Origin: Lindgomyces ingoldianus
Lineage: Eukaryota; Ascomycota; Dothideomycetes; Pleosporales; Lindgomycetaceae
Length of the DNA: 64,000 bases
NCBI RefSeq assembly: GCF_010093535.1
Contig: NW_022985201.1
Coordinates: forward strand, 1 to 64,000
Reading direction: 5' to 3'
The notes below the pieces were generated by a model, which ran no database searches, was not told where the DNA came from, and saw only the letters and a program-made list of their open reading frames with translations. Of this stretch, positions 24,558-35,397 are shown in pieces. Each line of letters opens with the position of its first letter. Position 1 is the first letter of the stretch. The translations under genes were made by a program, and so were the position numbers.

Positions 24558-24616
24558 GTGTGCGTTACGAGGGGCCGTGCGTTACGAGGGGCCGTGCGTT
24601 AAGCGATGAAACACGG
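24558..24616 (-). repeat. Right terminal inverted repeat of the pogo-like element
   Basis: It ends GCGATGAAACACGG followed by TA. Compared with the left end it carries an additional copy of the 17-bp unit GTGCGTTACGAGGGGCC, so the unit is present twice in tandem here and once on the left. It lies 47 bp upstream of the transposase start codon and may include its promoter. Confidence 0.88.
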
Positions 24617-24618
24617 TA

Positions 24619-25263
24619 CCTCATCCTCTCTATTTGATCGAAGCGCTCGCTAAGCTTCTCATGCAAGGATTGGCGGATAACATCTTTAGTTAGTGTAGGT
24701 ACGGATACAGGTTAGTCATCAAGATAGTTCAATTGCTGGAAGACGACTGAGCCACTTTCGTTTTCATGACAATGCTTGTCCCTCATCAAGTTTGGTCACC
24801 CTAGATACCAGAGGAAAGAACGTAACAGAGTAGTATTATCTCACAACATGCAAGAGAATGAGCTCTTATAGCATTGTAATAGAAATTATGCAAGAAATAA
24901 TAAAATATTATGCAAGACGACTTCACGTAACGTCTTGAAATATTAAGCCTAGGTGCAGGAGACCGTGAAGCCGTTACGATGAGGCCGGCAAATATTAAGG
25001 ACATTTCTACTCTTCCGTAATATTTAGAGCTCTAGTTATCACAAGTTTCAGATAGCACTTCAGCATGGCCATGCTTCCACCTTATCATGAAAAGCATCAA
25101 CATGACTCATTGCGTTAGGATCCAACACCTATCTTCACATATCTCTAGCCTACAAGTACTTACTTCTACTATTCCACTCAGAAATTACACCCCCACCCCA
25201 ACAGTTTTATTCTCCTACGTGGTCCCTACGACGACTAACCTTTGATCCTCGCGCTAAACTTAC
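24619..25263. other. Right flank of the transposon nest, no gene seen
   Basis: Ordinary composition except a short AT-rich patch at about 24.87-24.92 kb. No convincing coding segment on either strand. Confidence 0.45.
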
Positions 25264-26900
25264 TATGGACACGCCTTCAAGCTTAACCGCCCCGCCCCAG
25301 CCTCGTGGCAACTCCAATCTATACACCACATTCTCTGACGAAACACCGAGTGAGTGTCAGTGGAATACGTCGCGCCAACTAAATATAGAATTTCGAGAAA
25401 GGGGTTGATAAGCAAGACAGCAGTACTTGGACATGGTCTAGCGACTTCTCTTGCCACCGAACAAGTCTCCAGGGCTTCCAACGAGGCGTAGTACTGTACG
25501 ACTGGGCGATTTTGAGGCCTGTACGGGTGAGATTTTGTGTACGTTCGTACGACAGGGAGGAGGAGAGGTAGGTGTACGTATCGTAACTGTTACAGCTCAC
25601 GTGATCTGTACGAGTAGTACAATTTAATTAAAGTACGCCGTACTCTAGTTAAAACAGCTAAGACTATAGGTCTCTAGAGACGCAAGATTAAGGTCTAATT
25701 AACTATAAAATAACTAGTTCTCCCTAGTAACAAGAGCAGATAGGACTAGATAAGGCCTATAAGGCGGCAAGAGGCGTGGATAGATAACTCTGCAATAGAA
25801 AATGGTCTGTAATAGGCATTTTTGAGACGACAGACTGCAGATGGATAGATTAAACCCCTTAGAAAAAGATTTAAGCGCCCGCAGGCCTCCTGCTCACTAG
25901 AGCCCTCCTACCCCTCCAGAACCCCTATACAAACTTCCTAAAAGGGTAATACAATCTGTACTACGTACCGTACCTAGGGCATCATTAATCGTACGGTACG
26001 GCTCACGAACTCGGTACGTTCGTACTGAACACGTGACCGTTACGGTTAACTTTGTACGGACCGTAGTACGGCCCGTTGGAAGCCCTGCAAGTCGCGCAAG
26101 ACTGAGAATGAGTTCTTCCGTGCCAACGACATACACACCGATCTTCAGGCTTGCATTAAAAAAGTCTTCACCGATGCTGGGTACGGTGACACCCACATTT
26201 ATCCTTTATTATGTTGTAGGTATTCATATGCTGACGAGCTAGCCCGAAGCGTTGCAGTTTTCGATACACCCACAGAGACAGCAAACCCTTTCTAATCGCG
26301 TATTCCAACTCAGGAACGCCGAAGCCGCAATTTACAGGGTGGCTACAGATGCCATTTATTATTTTTAGAGAGCCGACGCAGTTCCGCTTTGTGAGGGCTT
26401 GGGTGTTTTTAGACCCGGGCTGAAATATAGACTCAGACACAAGGACACGACGTCCCCGAAACTAGATCGTAGCATTAAAATGGCTTTCGGGGCACCGAAC
26501 AGATTCCACCTATGGATCTAGGACCGACAGAGCAAGACGTATCTCCGATTTGCGCAACGAAACAAGCCTCTATGATCGCAACCTGATTTCAATATCTAGA
26601 GGAGCAGGACAGTGGCTAATAGCTTCCAAAAGATAACATTGGTAGAACATCTGTCGAGGTTTTGTGCTTTAGGATCTCGAAAAGGACTCGACAAATGGAA
26701 ATCCGAGACGTAGATAATTTCGAAGCATTGCTCGAACGAGCGCCTACAAGCAGGATGGTCTTACGCAAACTACCTACAGGAGATAACTAGACCTTACAAA
26801 CATTGGCAAGATGCTCTAACGTGCAATATATTAGCAGCTACTATGCCTGCTATTAGAGAAAGTTTAGTCTGTTAGAGAACTTGCTGGAAACATGTAGAAG
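25264..26900 (+). pseudogene. Broken unrecognised gene carrying the second MITE
   Basis: It starts with ATG at 25264 (MDTPSSLTAPPQPRGNSN), followed by a possible donor GTGAGT at about 25349 and an exon-like stretch (KTAVLGHGLATSLATEQV) running into the MITE at 25470. After the MITE, plus-strand sequence still looks coding but in shifting frames with stops: TENEFFRANDIHTDLQACIK, SYADELARSVAVFDTPTE, then FQLRNAEAAIYRVATDAIYY. I do not recognise the family. The combination of insertion, frame changes and stops indicates a dead gene. Its original structure is uncertain. Confidence 0.45.
25470..26087. mobile_element. hAT-type MITE, copy B
   Basis: 618 bp, nearly identical to copy A at 1966-2580 in the same orientation, with the same CAGGGCTTCCAACG inverted ends and the same GTACG-rich subterminal regions. 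The flanks CAAGTCTC (25462-25469) and CAAGTCGC (26088-26095) are an 8-bp duplication with one later change. It lies within a decayed gene and is not RIP-mutated. Confidence 0.93.
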
Positions 26901-27251
26901 GTTATATATATGCTAATTCTAGTACTAGGACAGACTTTTACGGAACTTGAGAAGTTAAAAAGGAACAAGGGAGTATTACATATATTTAGCAGAGTAGAAA
27001 GGACATTTAGGGTAGAGTATATCATCACGTACCTAGGAACACCTACAGAGGTGTTCTAATTTTCAACCTCTCTTGCTAAAATCACCATTATGTCAAAAGA
27101 GTATCAAACTCTCTCCCAAATCCGGCCTTGCCAAGTTCTGTCGTGCGTGCGAGCATTCAAAGCTATCAGAGATCTCAGATGTCGTGTACCTGTGAGCATC
27201 ATGAATGGACACACCCTCTAGTTCAATTCAGGAACCAGGGATGATATTTAC
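26901..27251. other. Intergenic, no gene seen
   Basis: Short stretch between the broken gene and the 3' end of the MFS transporter. Nothing beyond possible 3' untranslated sequence of the transporter. Confidence 0.4.
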
Positions 27252-28688
27252 CTAAACCCTCGCCCGTAGCACCCACCCCGTCCGACTAATCCTACCAATA
27301 ATAAGAACGACGGAGCCCGCCACAATCATACTACCAGCCCACATCTGCGCCGTAAAATAAATCCCTCCATTCCTTTGAATCAGCGCCCCAGATATCGGCG
27401 GCCCAATCAACGTCGCAATACCCGTGACTGCAAACCCCATACCGTTCCGCACCCCAACTTTACTCAAGTCCTTAGTCAGTGAACTCAGGGTAGATGGAAA
27501 AAGCCCCTGGAATCCTGCGGTAAAGAGACCATATGTGATAGAGAAGGCGTAGAGTCCGTTGACTGTACGAACAGCGGACCAACAGTAAATGACAATTGCG
27601 CTGATGAACGCGAACGGGATGAGTGTGTTGTGTGGTCCAAACTTGAGGTCTGCGAAATAGGATGGGATGAGGCGGCCGATGAGTCCGAGCCCGTTCATGA
27701 TCATGAGGAGGTTGACGGATGTACTGTAAGACACTCCGATGACATCTATGCCATAAGTACCAACGTAGTAGAATGCAAAGAATTGCCCCAGGGTTACGAG
27801 GAAGACGCCAAGGAGGTATAAGCTGTATGCGGCTTCTTTGAAAGCGGCGATTTCAAGAAGCGGACCGGCCCTTCGAGGTGGAAGACGGGGTTTTAGAAGG
27901 GAGGTGTAGCACGCTCCTACAGCCAGCATCAGGAAGCCCATCACTCGTACGGTCCATGGAAAGCCTATTTTGGGCAAGAGCTGGCGTGCGATAGAAGGGT
28001 AAACCATTCCTCCAGTTGCGGAGCCAGAAGCGACGATGGCTACTGCCACACTCCGATTCTTGGAGAAGTACGTTGTAACGAGGGACATGGCGGGTGTGAA
28101 TTGGAGTCCACATCCCAGGCCGGTAAGTACGCCTTGCGCAAGGAAGAATTGGTAATACTGAGAGCTTAGAGATGCCATAAACATGCCTAAAGCGGCTAAG
28201 AAAACTCCAGGTATGACTACCCAATGGAAGTGCCCAGCATCCAGCGCACGTCCAGAAAACATTCCGAAGAAGAAATGTCCTAGCATCTGCATGGATCCAA
28301 TCCACGAGACAGCGGAGGGATTGAGTCCAAGATTCGAGGTATAATGTGTCTGGAAGACGCCAAAGGATGCGATCAATCCCCAAGTGTTGAAAACGACCAG
28401 ATGGCCCATGAAAGCTTGAGTCCAGGCCTTGATGCCTTTGTCCGGGGGAGGGCCTGGATCTTGAAGGGAAGCATTGGACCGAGCCGAAAAAACTCTGGAG
28501 ATGGCAGTGCCTAGCGACTTATGGCTATTCTGGCGTTGAGAGGGAGTGCGGGAAATTTCATCGTGGTCTGTGGAATGGATTGAATCGCGATCACTTCCGT
28601 GAATGTCCTGGCTGTTAACGATAGAGCTTAACTTCTCGAGGTCATGAAACTGCTCAGGATCTGGGTTTTGAGGAATAGGAACAGACAT
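27252..28688 (-). CDS. MFS transporter, monocarboxylate-transporter (MCT) type
   Basis: Single-exon gene of 478 aa. The first 80-90 residues are a polar, Ser-rich cytosolic segment. DKGIKAWTQAFMGHLVVFN leads into TM1, and about 12 transmembrane helices follow. The layout fits the fungal MCT-like branch of the major facilitator superfamily (YeaN/Mch-like): GVFQTHYTSNLGLNPSAVSW after TM1, GLGCGLQFTPAMSLVTTYFS in TM4-5 with YFSKNRSVAVAI, and a central loop with LKPRLPPRR. Such proteins move monocarboxylates or related small solutes across plasma or vacuolar membranes; the substrate cannot be told from sequence. Length is normal and no stop or shift interrupts it. It lies alone between the broken gene and the 29-30 kb region. 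Confidence 0.9.
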   Translation of the reverse strand: MSVPIPQNPDPEQFHDLEKLSSIVNSQDIHGSDRDSIHSTDHDEISRTPSQRQNSHKSLGTAISRVFSARSNASLQDPGPPPDKGIKAWTQAFMGHLVVFNTWGLIASFGVFQTHYTSNLGLNPSAVSWIGSMQMLGHFFFGMFSGRALDAGHFHWVVIPGVFLAALGMFMASLSSQYYQFFLAQGVLTGLGCGLQFTPAMSLVTTYFSKNRSVAVAIVASGSATGGMVYPSIARQLLPKIGFPWTVRVMGFLMLAVGACYTSLLKPRLPPRRAGPLLEIAAFKEAAYSLYLLGVFLVTLGQFFAFYYVGTYGIDVIGVSYSTSVNLLMIMNGLGLIGRLIPSYFADLKFGPHNTLIPFAFISAIVIYCWSAVRTVNGLYAFSITYGLFTAGFQGLFPSTLSSLTKDLSKVGVRNGMGFAVTGIATLIGPPISGALIQRNGGIYFTAQMWAGSMIVAGSVVLIIGRISRTGWVLRARV

Positions 28689-30944
28689 TATAAATTACTA
28701 GTGTCTACCGAGAAGCAAGTATGTAGAATGAAAGCTGGAGTTGGGAAAATGCGAGAAGGAAAGCCAGGCGGGGTCAGTTATTCAAAGTTGATTCCACCGA
28801 TAGCGGGGCAAGCCATGACATCCATCTCGGAAGGAACGATGGAGCGATGCAAAAGAAGATGATCCATTGGTTGGACGAGGAAATGCACTTCCGATAACAG
28901 CACTTTTCCGTCGAAGATTTTCGGCTAAGTTAGAGTTCCGCCTACGGACTTAAGCTTTCTAGAGTTAGCTCAAACTAGACGGAAAGAACGCCGGTCCTCT
29001 CACGTGAATGCATATCTCAGGCCTAAACTCAGGTCTCCGCGATCTCCCCAGGAAATGCCAGAGCTGGATTCTTGATTGTAGAGACGCTTAATAGCTATAG
29101 AGGCTTATTAAAGCCTGGGATTTTTGTGAATAATCAGCAGATTTCATTTAGAGAAGGTAACTGACCTTGCCTAAACCGCATTTGCATCATTGCCTAGGCT
29201 TCCAAAGCATTGTCGCTAGGCTTCCAGAAGGCATCATCACTAGATATTTTGCCGCATCCCTTCGCTCCTGTATCTTTTCGGAAAGTTCAATGGCTCCAGG
29301 GTGGAAGCTGTCAAACACAAACTCATTCTCTTCAAGCACTAGCTTGCTTTCAATCTTGTCGGCGAAGCGCGGATTTGATGGTGACTGATGCACTAGATGA
29401 GAAAGGCATTCATGATTGCGCCAGGTGCAGCAGTCGTAATACTTTTTCCACTGTGTGCCCGGGTCAAGGAGTACTGTAGGACGTCAGGGATGTGATAAGA
29501 ATTAATGGCTGGATTAAGATGTAGGACTGAATTATTCGGGGTGTGTGTAGATAATAATTGACAAAAAAATGAAGGGGAGGGCGAGCGTTGAGGCACGCTG
29601 TCCGAGTCAAACAAGAAACGAGGCAGATAGGATGGAGTGGAAGGGGCGAAAAACAGGGGGAAAGTCTACGGGAAGAAAATGGCATGGAATGGAGACAAAA
29701 TGAAACCAGAGTCTTACACCCCACAACCCAAGCCACCCTAGGATCTGAAGGATGAGACCAAATATCTTTCTTGGAATTGGGTAACTTGATACTAGCCTCA
29801 TCATCGATAAAGTCTGTAGGCTCTTGCCTTTGAAGGTGATCTCTCCGGTGAGCTGTTCTCTCCCTTGCTCGTCGAGAGTCGAATAGCCGTCAAAGGAACA
29901 CGAAAACTGCCCCACTCCCACTCCCCGTCCCCCTCAGCCACTTCCTTCTTCATATCATCATTACCCGTTTCCTTCCGTTCTTCTAATTCGTTCCATTCTT
30001 GATGCGCAGCTTGGGTACATGATGATTGGGTGGGAAATAATTGCTGCCAGTCTGGCCATGTGAAGGTTTAAAGATGGTTGGCAAGATTCATGTACAATTC
30101 CCGATCGTTCAGCAGACGTAGGAGCACTAGCCCATTGTCAAACCGGAGCTTTGTGAACCGGAGCTTGATGTCGGAGTGCTGGATGAGCAGGAATGGTTCC
30201 CTGTTATCGGCTGTCCGCAGTTGGGGCATTTGGGAGGGGGTGGGTAGGAACTGGTGCTTTGGATGATACCCATGACTAGCGAGTGATTGGGAGAGGGGAG
30301 TTGGGCAACAATTGAAGCAAGAAGGTGATATAAGATTAGAGGATAGTGGAAAAGGTGTACCAGGTAGTTAACAGCAGAAAGCGAGTGAATGAATGGTGCT
30401 TGTGAAACGAGTGATTGGGGTTTCTGAACGTGGGGTTTTTCCTTCGACATGGAGATGAGTTTATATAGAAATCCATCCTGTATGTAACGGAATTGAGGCC
30501 AAATGCAGACATCGCAGGACAGAGTTAGAAGTCGAAGTCACATTGCATGCCTTCTAAGACATGGTGGGAGTGAAGGAATTGCCTTAAACGTCTGGTTACC
30601 TACCTGGTGCAGGGCTTCTCAAGTTGCGATAGGTTCGAGAATACGACGAAGAAGGCATCAAGGGCGGCATTGCCACTGTACGACGTAAAAGGAATCGTGT
30701 TATCGTATTGGCACAGGTGACTTGCCGAGCAGCATGAGGCTTGTGAGTCGAAGGAACAATCATCAGCAGCCCGAAGCGGCCAAAACGCGGCTATCGCCAA
30801 TCGAGACTAGCGCAAACCGCCAGCCATGACGCACTTTGGTTGTCTTGTATGCGAAGCTGAGATGTTTCCCTCACTGGCTCACTCATCAAACGCGCACGCC
30901 GAGCCGCAACACCGCGACGCACGGCCTCGCCATGATAGCCCAGA
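28689..30944. other. Intergenic with a possible minus-strand spliced gene
   Basis: No confident gene. Several minus-strand pieces look coding. 29187-29393 ends a frame LVLEENEFVFDSFHPGAI ... SGSLATMLWKPRQ with a plausible acceptor (CTCATCTAG) in front. 29750-29921 reads SFDGYSTLDEQGREQLTGEI. At about 30061-30222 an ATG-started frame of 53 codons reads MPQLRTADNREPFLLIQHSD ... LLNDRELYMNLANHL. I could not join them into one gene and do not recognise the product. A promoter for the PhoD-like gene should lie in the last few hundred bases. Confidence 0.3.
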
Positions 30945-32952
30945 ATGGCCTCTGCCAGCGACATTATTACCCTCACCAGCTCTCTCGCCCTGCGCTTTAG
31001 CATCTGGATCTTCTTGCGCTGGGTGAGTGTCTGCCTTGAGCCCCCAGCCTGGAGTTGCTCCCTCAATATATTGCCTGTCACGGAGCTAACCATTGATTAC
31101 CGCAGATACCGACCACTGTTAGTCATCCGCGTCTCAGCGTTTCATCGTGAGCCGCATCGAGTATTCTGACGACGTCCCCTAGATCGTGCCACCACTCGCT
31201 ACCGCCTTGACCCTGGTCTACATACCCTCTTTTTTCCTCAGCTTCCAGGACACAGCCCAGTTCAAGGTCATCTCTGATGAGCTCGACGTTATTGTCAAGG
31301 AGACTGTGGCGCGGGGCGAATCCTGCTCCTCTGAATCCTCGTCTGAAGAGATAGAACTGCTCGAGGGCGCAGAAGACGGGTCGCTGCAAGAGCTAGACGT
31401 GCAGGAAACAATTAAATATGAGGAGAGGGAGCCCAGAATACTGCGGACGCTACTCACAGGTCTTCCAAGTCCCTCTTCGGCCCTGTGGAGCTGGGTAACC
31501 TTTGCCATCAACATTGCCCTGATATCTATGGCATTGGATGTGATGTTGCGCGCACCTGTGCTCTACCCGTGCCATGATGCGTCATTTGCCCGCGTTGGCT
31601 ATGTTTCGGAAAACAGCGCAAAATTCCTCGTTCGAGAACCATATACCTTCGATGTAAGAGTCAGGTTTCGTCCGGTGAACGCTGTCTCTGGTCCATGGAT
31701 GCAAAAAACTCTCTGGGCAAGCCACCCGGGGTACTGGCTGACCAATGATACCGATTTCACTGCAGCCATCACCCTCGAGCATCTTCATTCTGACACAGCC
31801 TATGAGTATATTGTAGAGGTTTCGAGGGGCAATGTAACAGGCACCTTTACCACCGCCCCTCGCGCTGGTCAAATTTCGCAATCAAAGGACGACAAATACA
31901 CGTTCGTGCACTCCAGCTGCATCAAGCCGCGCGTTCCTTACACACCTCTTCAACATCCGCTTCACTTCCCCGGAATGGCACATCTTACCAAATGGTTGCC
32001 TGAACTCCGGCCCTATTTCATGCTCTTTCTAGGTGACTTCATCTACGTCGACGTCCCTCAACGATTGGGCAAAGATGCGGAGGCCTATCGTCGGGAATAT
32101 CGACAAGTCTATTCTTCTCCCTCCTGGCCTACAGTGGGCAATAACCTCCCCTGGATCCATGTTATTGACGACCATGAAATCCAGAATGATTGGAGTGGCA
32201 ATACCACGGGCGTCTTTAGCGCTGCGTATGATGCCTTCACAAACTATCATGTGGTAGCCAATCCACCTGCGGTCCGAGAAGGTCACACATACTTCATGTT
32301 CACACAGGGTCCAGCGCAATTCTTCCTCATGGACACTCGTCGCTATCGTAGTCCGGAGAATAGCAATGCTGCAGATGAGACCAAGACTATGCTTGGAGAA
32401 CCGCAGCTGTCGGACCTCCTCCATTGGATAAGCGAATCGCCTCCTCGAGGCATACACTGGAAGATCATCGTCTCCAGCATCCCATTCACTAAGAACTGGC
32501 AGTTCGGTTCGGAAGACACTTGGGGCGGCTATCTCTTCGAACGCCGTAAGATTCTAGAGGCGGCTTGGGACCTCAGCTCTAAGATGAGTATTGGAGTTGT
32601 TATTCTCAGCGGCGACCGCCACGAGTTCGCAGCCACCTCATTCCCGCCGCCAAAGGATTCAAAATGGCCCGTCAGCGCAAGCGTCCACGAGTTCAGCACG
32701 AGCCCATTGTCAATGTTTTATCTGCCTTTCCGCACCTACGGCGAGATCGACGATGAGGATGTCTGCATCAAGTACTTACCCGACGGGAATAGCAAGTTTG
32801 GCGCAGTGGAGATTACGGCTCCAGCGAACAGTGAACAGAGTCTTCTTAATTATAGGTTGTTCATTGATGGAAAAGAGGCTTGGACGCATGTGATTTCGAC
32901 TCCACCTGCGAGACATGGCAGTGCGAGAGCGAAAGACGCTGTGTGGGGATGA
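30945..32952 (+). CDS. PhoD-like metallophosphatase, membrane-anchored
   Basis: Alkaline phosphatase D-type hydrolase (619 aa), acting on phosphate mono- or diesters with bound metal ions. Three exons: 30945-31022, 31106-31117 (12 nt), 31183-32952. Splicing gives MASASDII ... IFLRW-IPTT-IVPPLATALTLVYIP, which fits the FLRWIP-xx-PP start I expect of fungal homologues. Hydrophobic segments follow at the N-terminus and around residues 130-150, with an acidic linker between, so the catalytic domain is membrane-tethered. The PhoD core is intact: GDFIYVD, then DDHEIQNDWSGN, MDTRRYR and SGDRHEF. Introns are 83 and 65 nt with GTGAGT/GTTAGT donors and CTAAC/CTGAC branch sites. It converges on TRM61, 880 bp apart. 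Confidence 0.88.
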
Positions 32953-33831
32953 GCGGAATTCCGTTGATTTGCCTTGCGAGGACTGCGCATGGGGTGAATA
33001 TATTTAACACTTAGACATATATGCATTAGGTGGAGTCCTCAGTAGACAGAACTCTGTATGTGGTTTCAGCTTCAGTCAGAGGACGGCATAAACTAAATCG
33101 TAGCATGTAGTTTTGTGTCGTTTACTGTCCACAAAATCTCCGAAGTGGTAAGATTAAAGTTGAGGGAGCATTTGGGGGTGTTTCGCTTCAGTTCGAAACA
33201 TCCGGATTCCGCCTTGCTTGCTCGGCTAGAATCCTGCCACAGTACCCGCTTCGCTTTGATTGAGTCGACGACCGCGGAAGAAGCGCACTCCTTCTGTAGT
33301 TTGGCCCTGAAACATCAACGTTGTGGTGGCTTGTGCCCCCGCAGGAACCCGAATTTGGTAGCAATTTACATAAGGATGAGGACAGGATAGGAAAGCGCTG
33401 GTTTGCAGGAGGAATTGGGGCCCTGTTGGGGTCGTGTTTAATTCTGGTGCATGGGTTAATGGATCAGATAGCTTCTTGTTCTGTTCCATGGTGTCTAAGA
33501 CCGGGCTGGAATTTATCGGATGTCAACGTTGTCCGCATCGCTGGGATTCAGTCGTAGTCGGTACTAGTTAGAAACAATTAGAAGTGCAGAAATTTCCTTT
33601 TCCTTCAGTGAGGTGACGCCTTCCCCATGAACAGTGGGTGGAGCGGGTTGGTAATTTTATTCAAGCTCCTTTTTGCCTGAGGAGATGTTCTCAGAGAAAG
33701 GACTAACGATGGATGTGGTGAGATGTCTTCGACATGGATTTCTGTTTATGAGCATACAGTTCGAAGATAGCAACCCTCCAACCCATGGCGCTACATTGGG
33801 TCATGTAGCAAAAATAGATTGAATGCTGCTA
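32953..33831. other. Convergent intergenic region, no gene seen
   Basis: It lies between the 3' ends of the PhoD-like gene and TRM61. It should hold both transcript ends; no clear terminator motif or further coding sequence was recognised. Confidence 0.5.
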
Positions 33832-35397
33832 TCAGCCCCACTTCAGCTTTGCCTTTTCCTCATCGTCCCTACTCCACTCTCGTGGAAGCACAGCAAAGAC
33901 GAGATACGAAGTATGAGTCTTCAGCTCGGGCTCCGTCCGATGAATCAACCTCCCTTCCTTGAAGAGTTCTCTTGTCGCCAAGTCCTTCTTCACCTGCTCC
34001 AGCCTATCGTGCTTCGACGGCGGCAAACCCTCGACTCGCTTCTTCCCGTCTCCATCTGCTCCTGTTTTATCCTCTTTCGATTGCACGACTTTCTCACCCC
34101 TCTTCTTCGCCTCCGCCCTCCTCATGATTTTCTCCTGCTTCTCTTTCTGTAATCCGTGAAAGATCTTTGCGCGATCTTCAACATCACGCAGGCGCTGTAC
34201 TGCTTCTTTGACAGTAGCAGCGCTAGGATTAGCACCTCGAAGCCCTTCTTCCTGCAGACCGATGCGTTCGCGTCGGACTTCAAGCCGCTTGGAGAGGATC
34301 TCGACCATGTCGATCTCCAGCCAGCCTAGGGAGCGGAGAGCGGAGACAGTTTTAGTGACTTGTTCGATGCAAGGAGAGAAGGTACATATTCGGATGGCGG
34401 ATTTAGGGTTTAGTGGAGATCGGAAGGGTTTCAGAGGTATGTAAAGCTGTGGAGTGGAAGTTGAATCGATAGCCGCTGGTGTTGATGGATCTGAGACCGA
34501 AGCTACGGATTTAAGGGCAGCGGATGATGGCGGGGACCGGGTGAGGTGTTTGAGGGCCAACCAAGGCGCTGGCAGATCAAGAAATATGGCGTCGGCGTCT
34601 GGTGCTGGTTCCATTTCCGAATCGGAAGGAATGCAGAATCCATCCTGATAGACATCTCGATTAGTAATGGTGACTAGGCGATCAAGGCCATGTTCTCCAA
34701 TCTCATTCTGCAATTGGTTTGCCCGTTTCTCATGAAATTCAAAGCTGTAGACCTGGCCATGTCTCTTCTTCCTTTTCTTGGCGGCCACATCCCCATGCTC
34801 CCCACCAGGATGTTCCACGCCATTGGTCGTGGTTGCCTCCTCGAGATAGCCACTGAACACGGCACGGACAGCAGCGTGTGTAAAGCTACCGCTTCCTGCT
34901 CCAGCCTCAATTATGTGGTCACCCGGCCGCACTTTTAGTCTCTGTAGAATGTAGCTATAATCCGGTGTATACACGACTTGGGTCCGATGTGGTAAGCAGA
35001 GCGTCCACGTTTCCGGTGAGGGAGGTATCAAGTGCGCAAATCCACTGCTTGCCGTGGCAGCTTTAACCAAGTCTCCGCTAGTCTCATCAGTCTCATGGGT
35101 TAGTGTCCTCTGACCCTCCTCATCCACTTCGCGCTTTCGCTTCTTTGATTTTGCTCCTCTTGATCCGGTATCAACGACCGACGCGAGGATCTGCGTTCCC
35201 CACGGTTGGTTGAGGAGGGTACTGTGCGGGTATGAGCCGAATCGGGTGTTTTCAACTTTGCCTTCAGCATAATCCGAATTCGTGGATGGAGAGAGCACCG
35301 TAGGGATGAGGTGGTCGCGTTTGAGCTGGAGGATCCCGAGACTGTTCGGCGCGGAATGTGTGCCTGGGTCGAGAAACGGCGACGGGGAAGTCGCCAT
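33832..35397 (-). CDS. TRM61: tRNA (adenine-58-N1)-methyltransferase catalytic subunit
   Basis: Catalytic subunit of the TRM6-TRM61 complex that makes m1A58 in the T-loop of nuclear tRNAs, including initiator tRNA-Met. Single exon, 521 aa. The N-terminal 100 residues are a less conserved extension. LCLPHRTQVVYTPDYSYIL precedes the SAM-binding Rossmann fold with motif I IEAGAGSGSFTHAA, the acidic motif SFEFHEKRANQL, and the catalytic-type motif IFLDLPAPWLAL. A C-terminal charged helical stretch (about 370-470, rich in Lys/Glu) ends in the conserved THTSYLVFAVLP strand. An insertion of about 25 residues after FSGYLEEA and the long charged region make it longer than yeast TRM61. It is transcribed divergently from the cysteinyl-tRNA synthetase gene, a coupling of two tRNA-related functions. 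Confidence 0.93.
   Translation of the reverse strand: MATSPSPFLDPGTHSAPNSLGILQLKRDHLIPTVLSPSTNSDYAEGKVENTRFGSYPHSTLLNQPWGTQILASVVDTGSRGAKSKKRKREVDEEGQRTLTHETDETSGDLVKAATASSGFAHLIPPSPETWTLCLPHRTQVVYTPDYSYILQRLKVRPGDHIIEAGAGSGSFTHAAVRAVFSGYLEEATTTNGVEHPGGEHGDVAAKKRKKRHGQVYSFEFHEKRANQLQNEIGEHGLDRLVTITNRDVYQDGFCIPSDSEMEPAPDADAIFLDLPAPWLALKHLTRSPPSSAALKSVASVSDPSTPAAIDSTSTPQLYIPLKPFRSPLNPKSAIRICTFSPCIEQVTKTVSALRSLGWLEIDMVEILSKRLEVRRERIGLQEEGLRGANPSAATVKEAVQRLRDVEDRAKIFHGLQKEKQEKIMRRAEAKKRGEKVVQSKEDKTGADGDGKKRVEGLPPSKHDRLEQVKKDLATRELFKEGRLIHRTEPELKTHTSYLVFAVLPREWSRDDEEKAKLKWG

Larger units (their letters stand above)
8202..24616 (-). mobile_element. pogo/Fot1-like DNA transposon (outer element of a nest)
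   Basis: The two ends are inverted repeats beginning CCGTGTTTCATCGC, each abutted by TA (8200-8201 and 24617-24618), the duplication expected for Tc1-mariner/pogo elements. The right end leads into a minus-strand transposase N-terminus (24511 leftwards), and the C-terminal two thirds lies at about 18459-17070. Removing the Copia (18460-24011) and the Helitron-bearing stretch in the left arm would leave roughly 2.2 kb, the normal size for Fot1-like elements. The present 16.4-kb span is therefore a nest: pogo first, then Copia and Helitron. The interior is heavily RIP-mutated; the terminal 100-300 bp at each end are not. Confidence 0.85.

Noticed and set aside
8202..24616. Starship-type giant element
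   Set aside because: No DUF3435 tyrosine recombinase and no cargo genes were readable; TA flanks, pogo transposase, Copia and Helitron explain the block.
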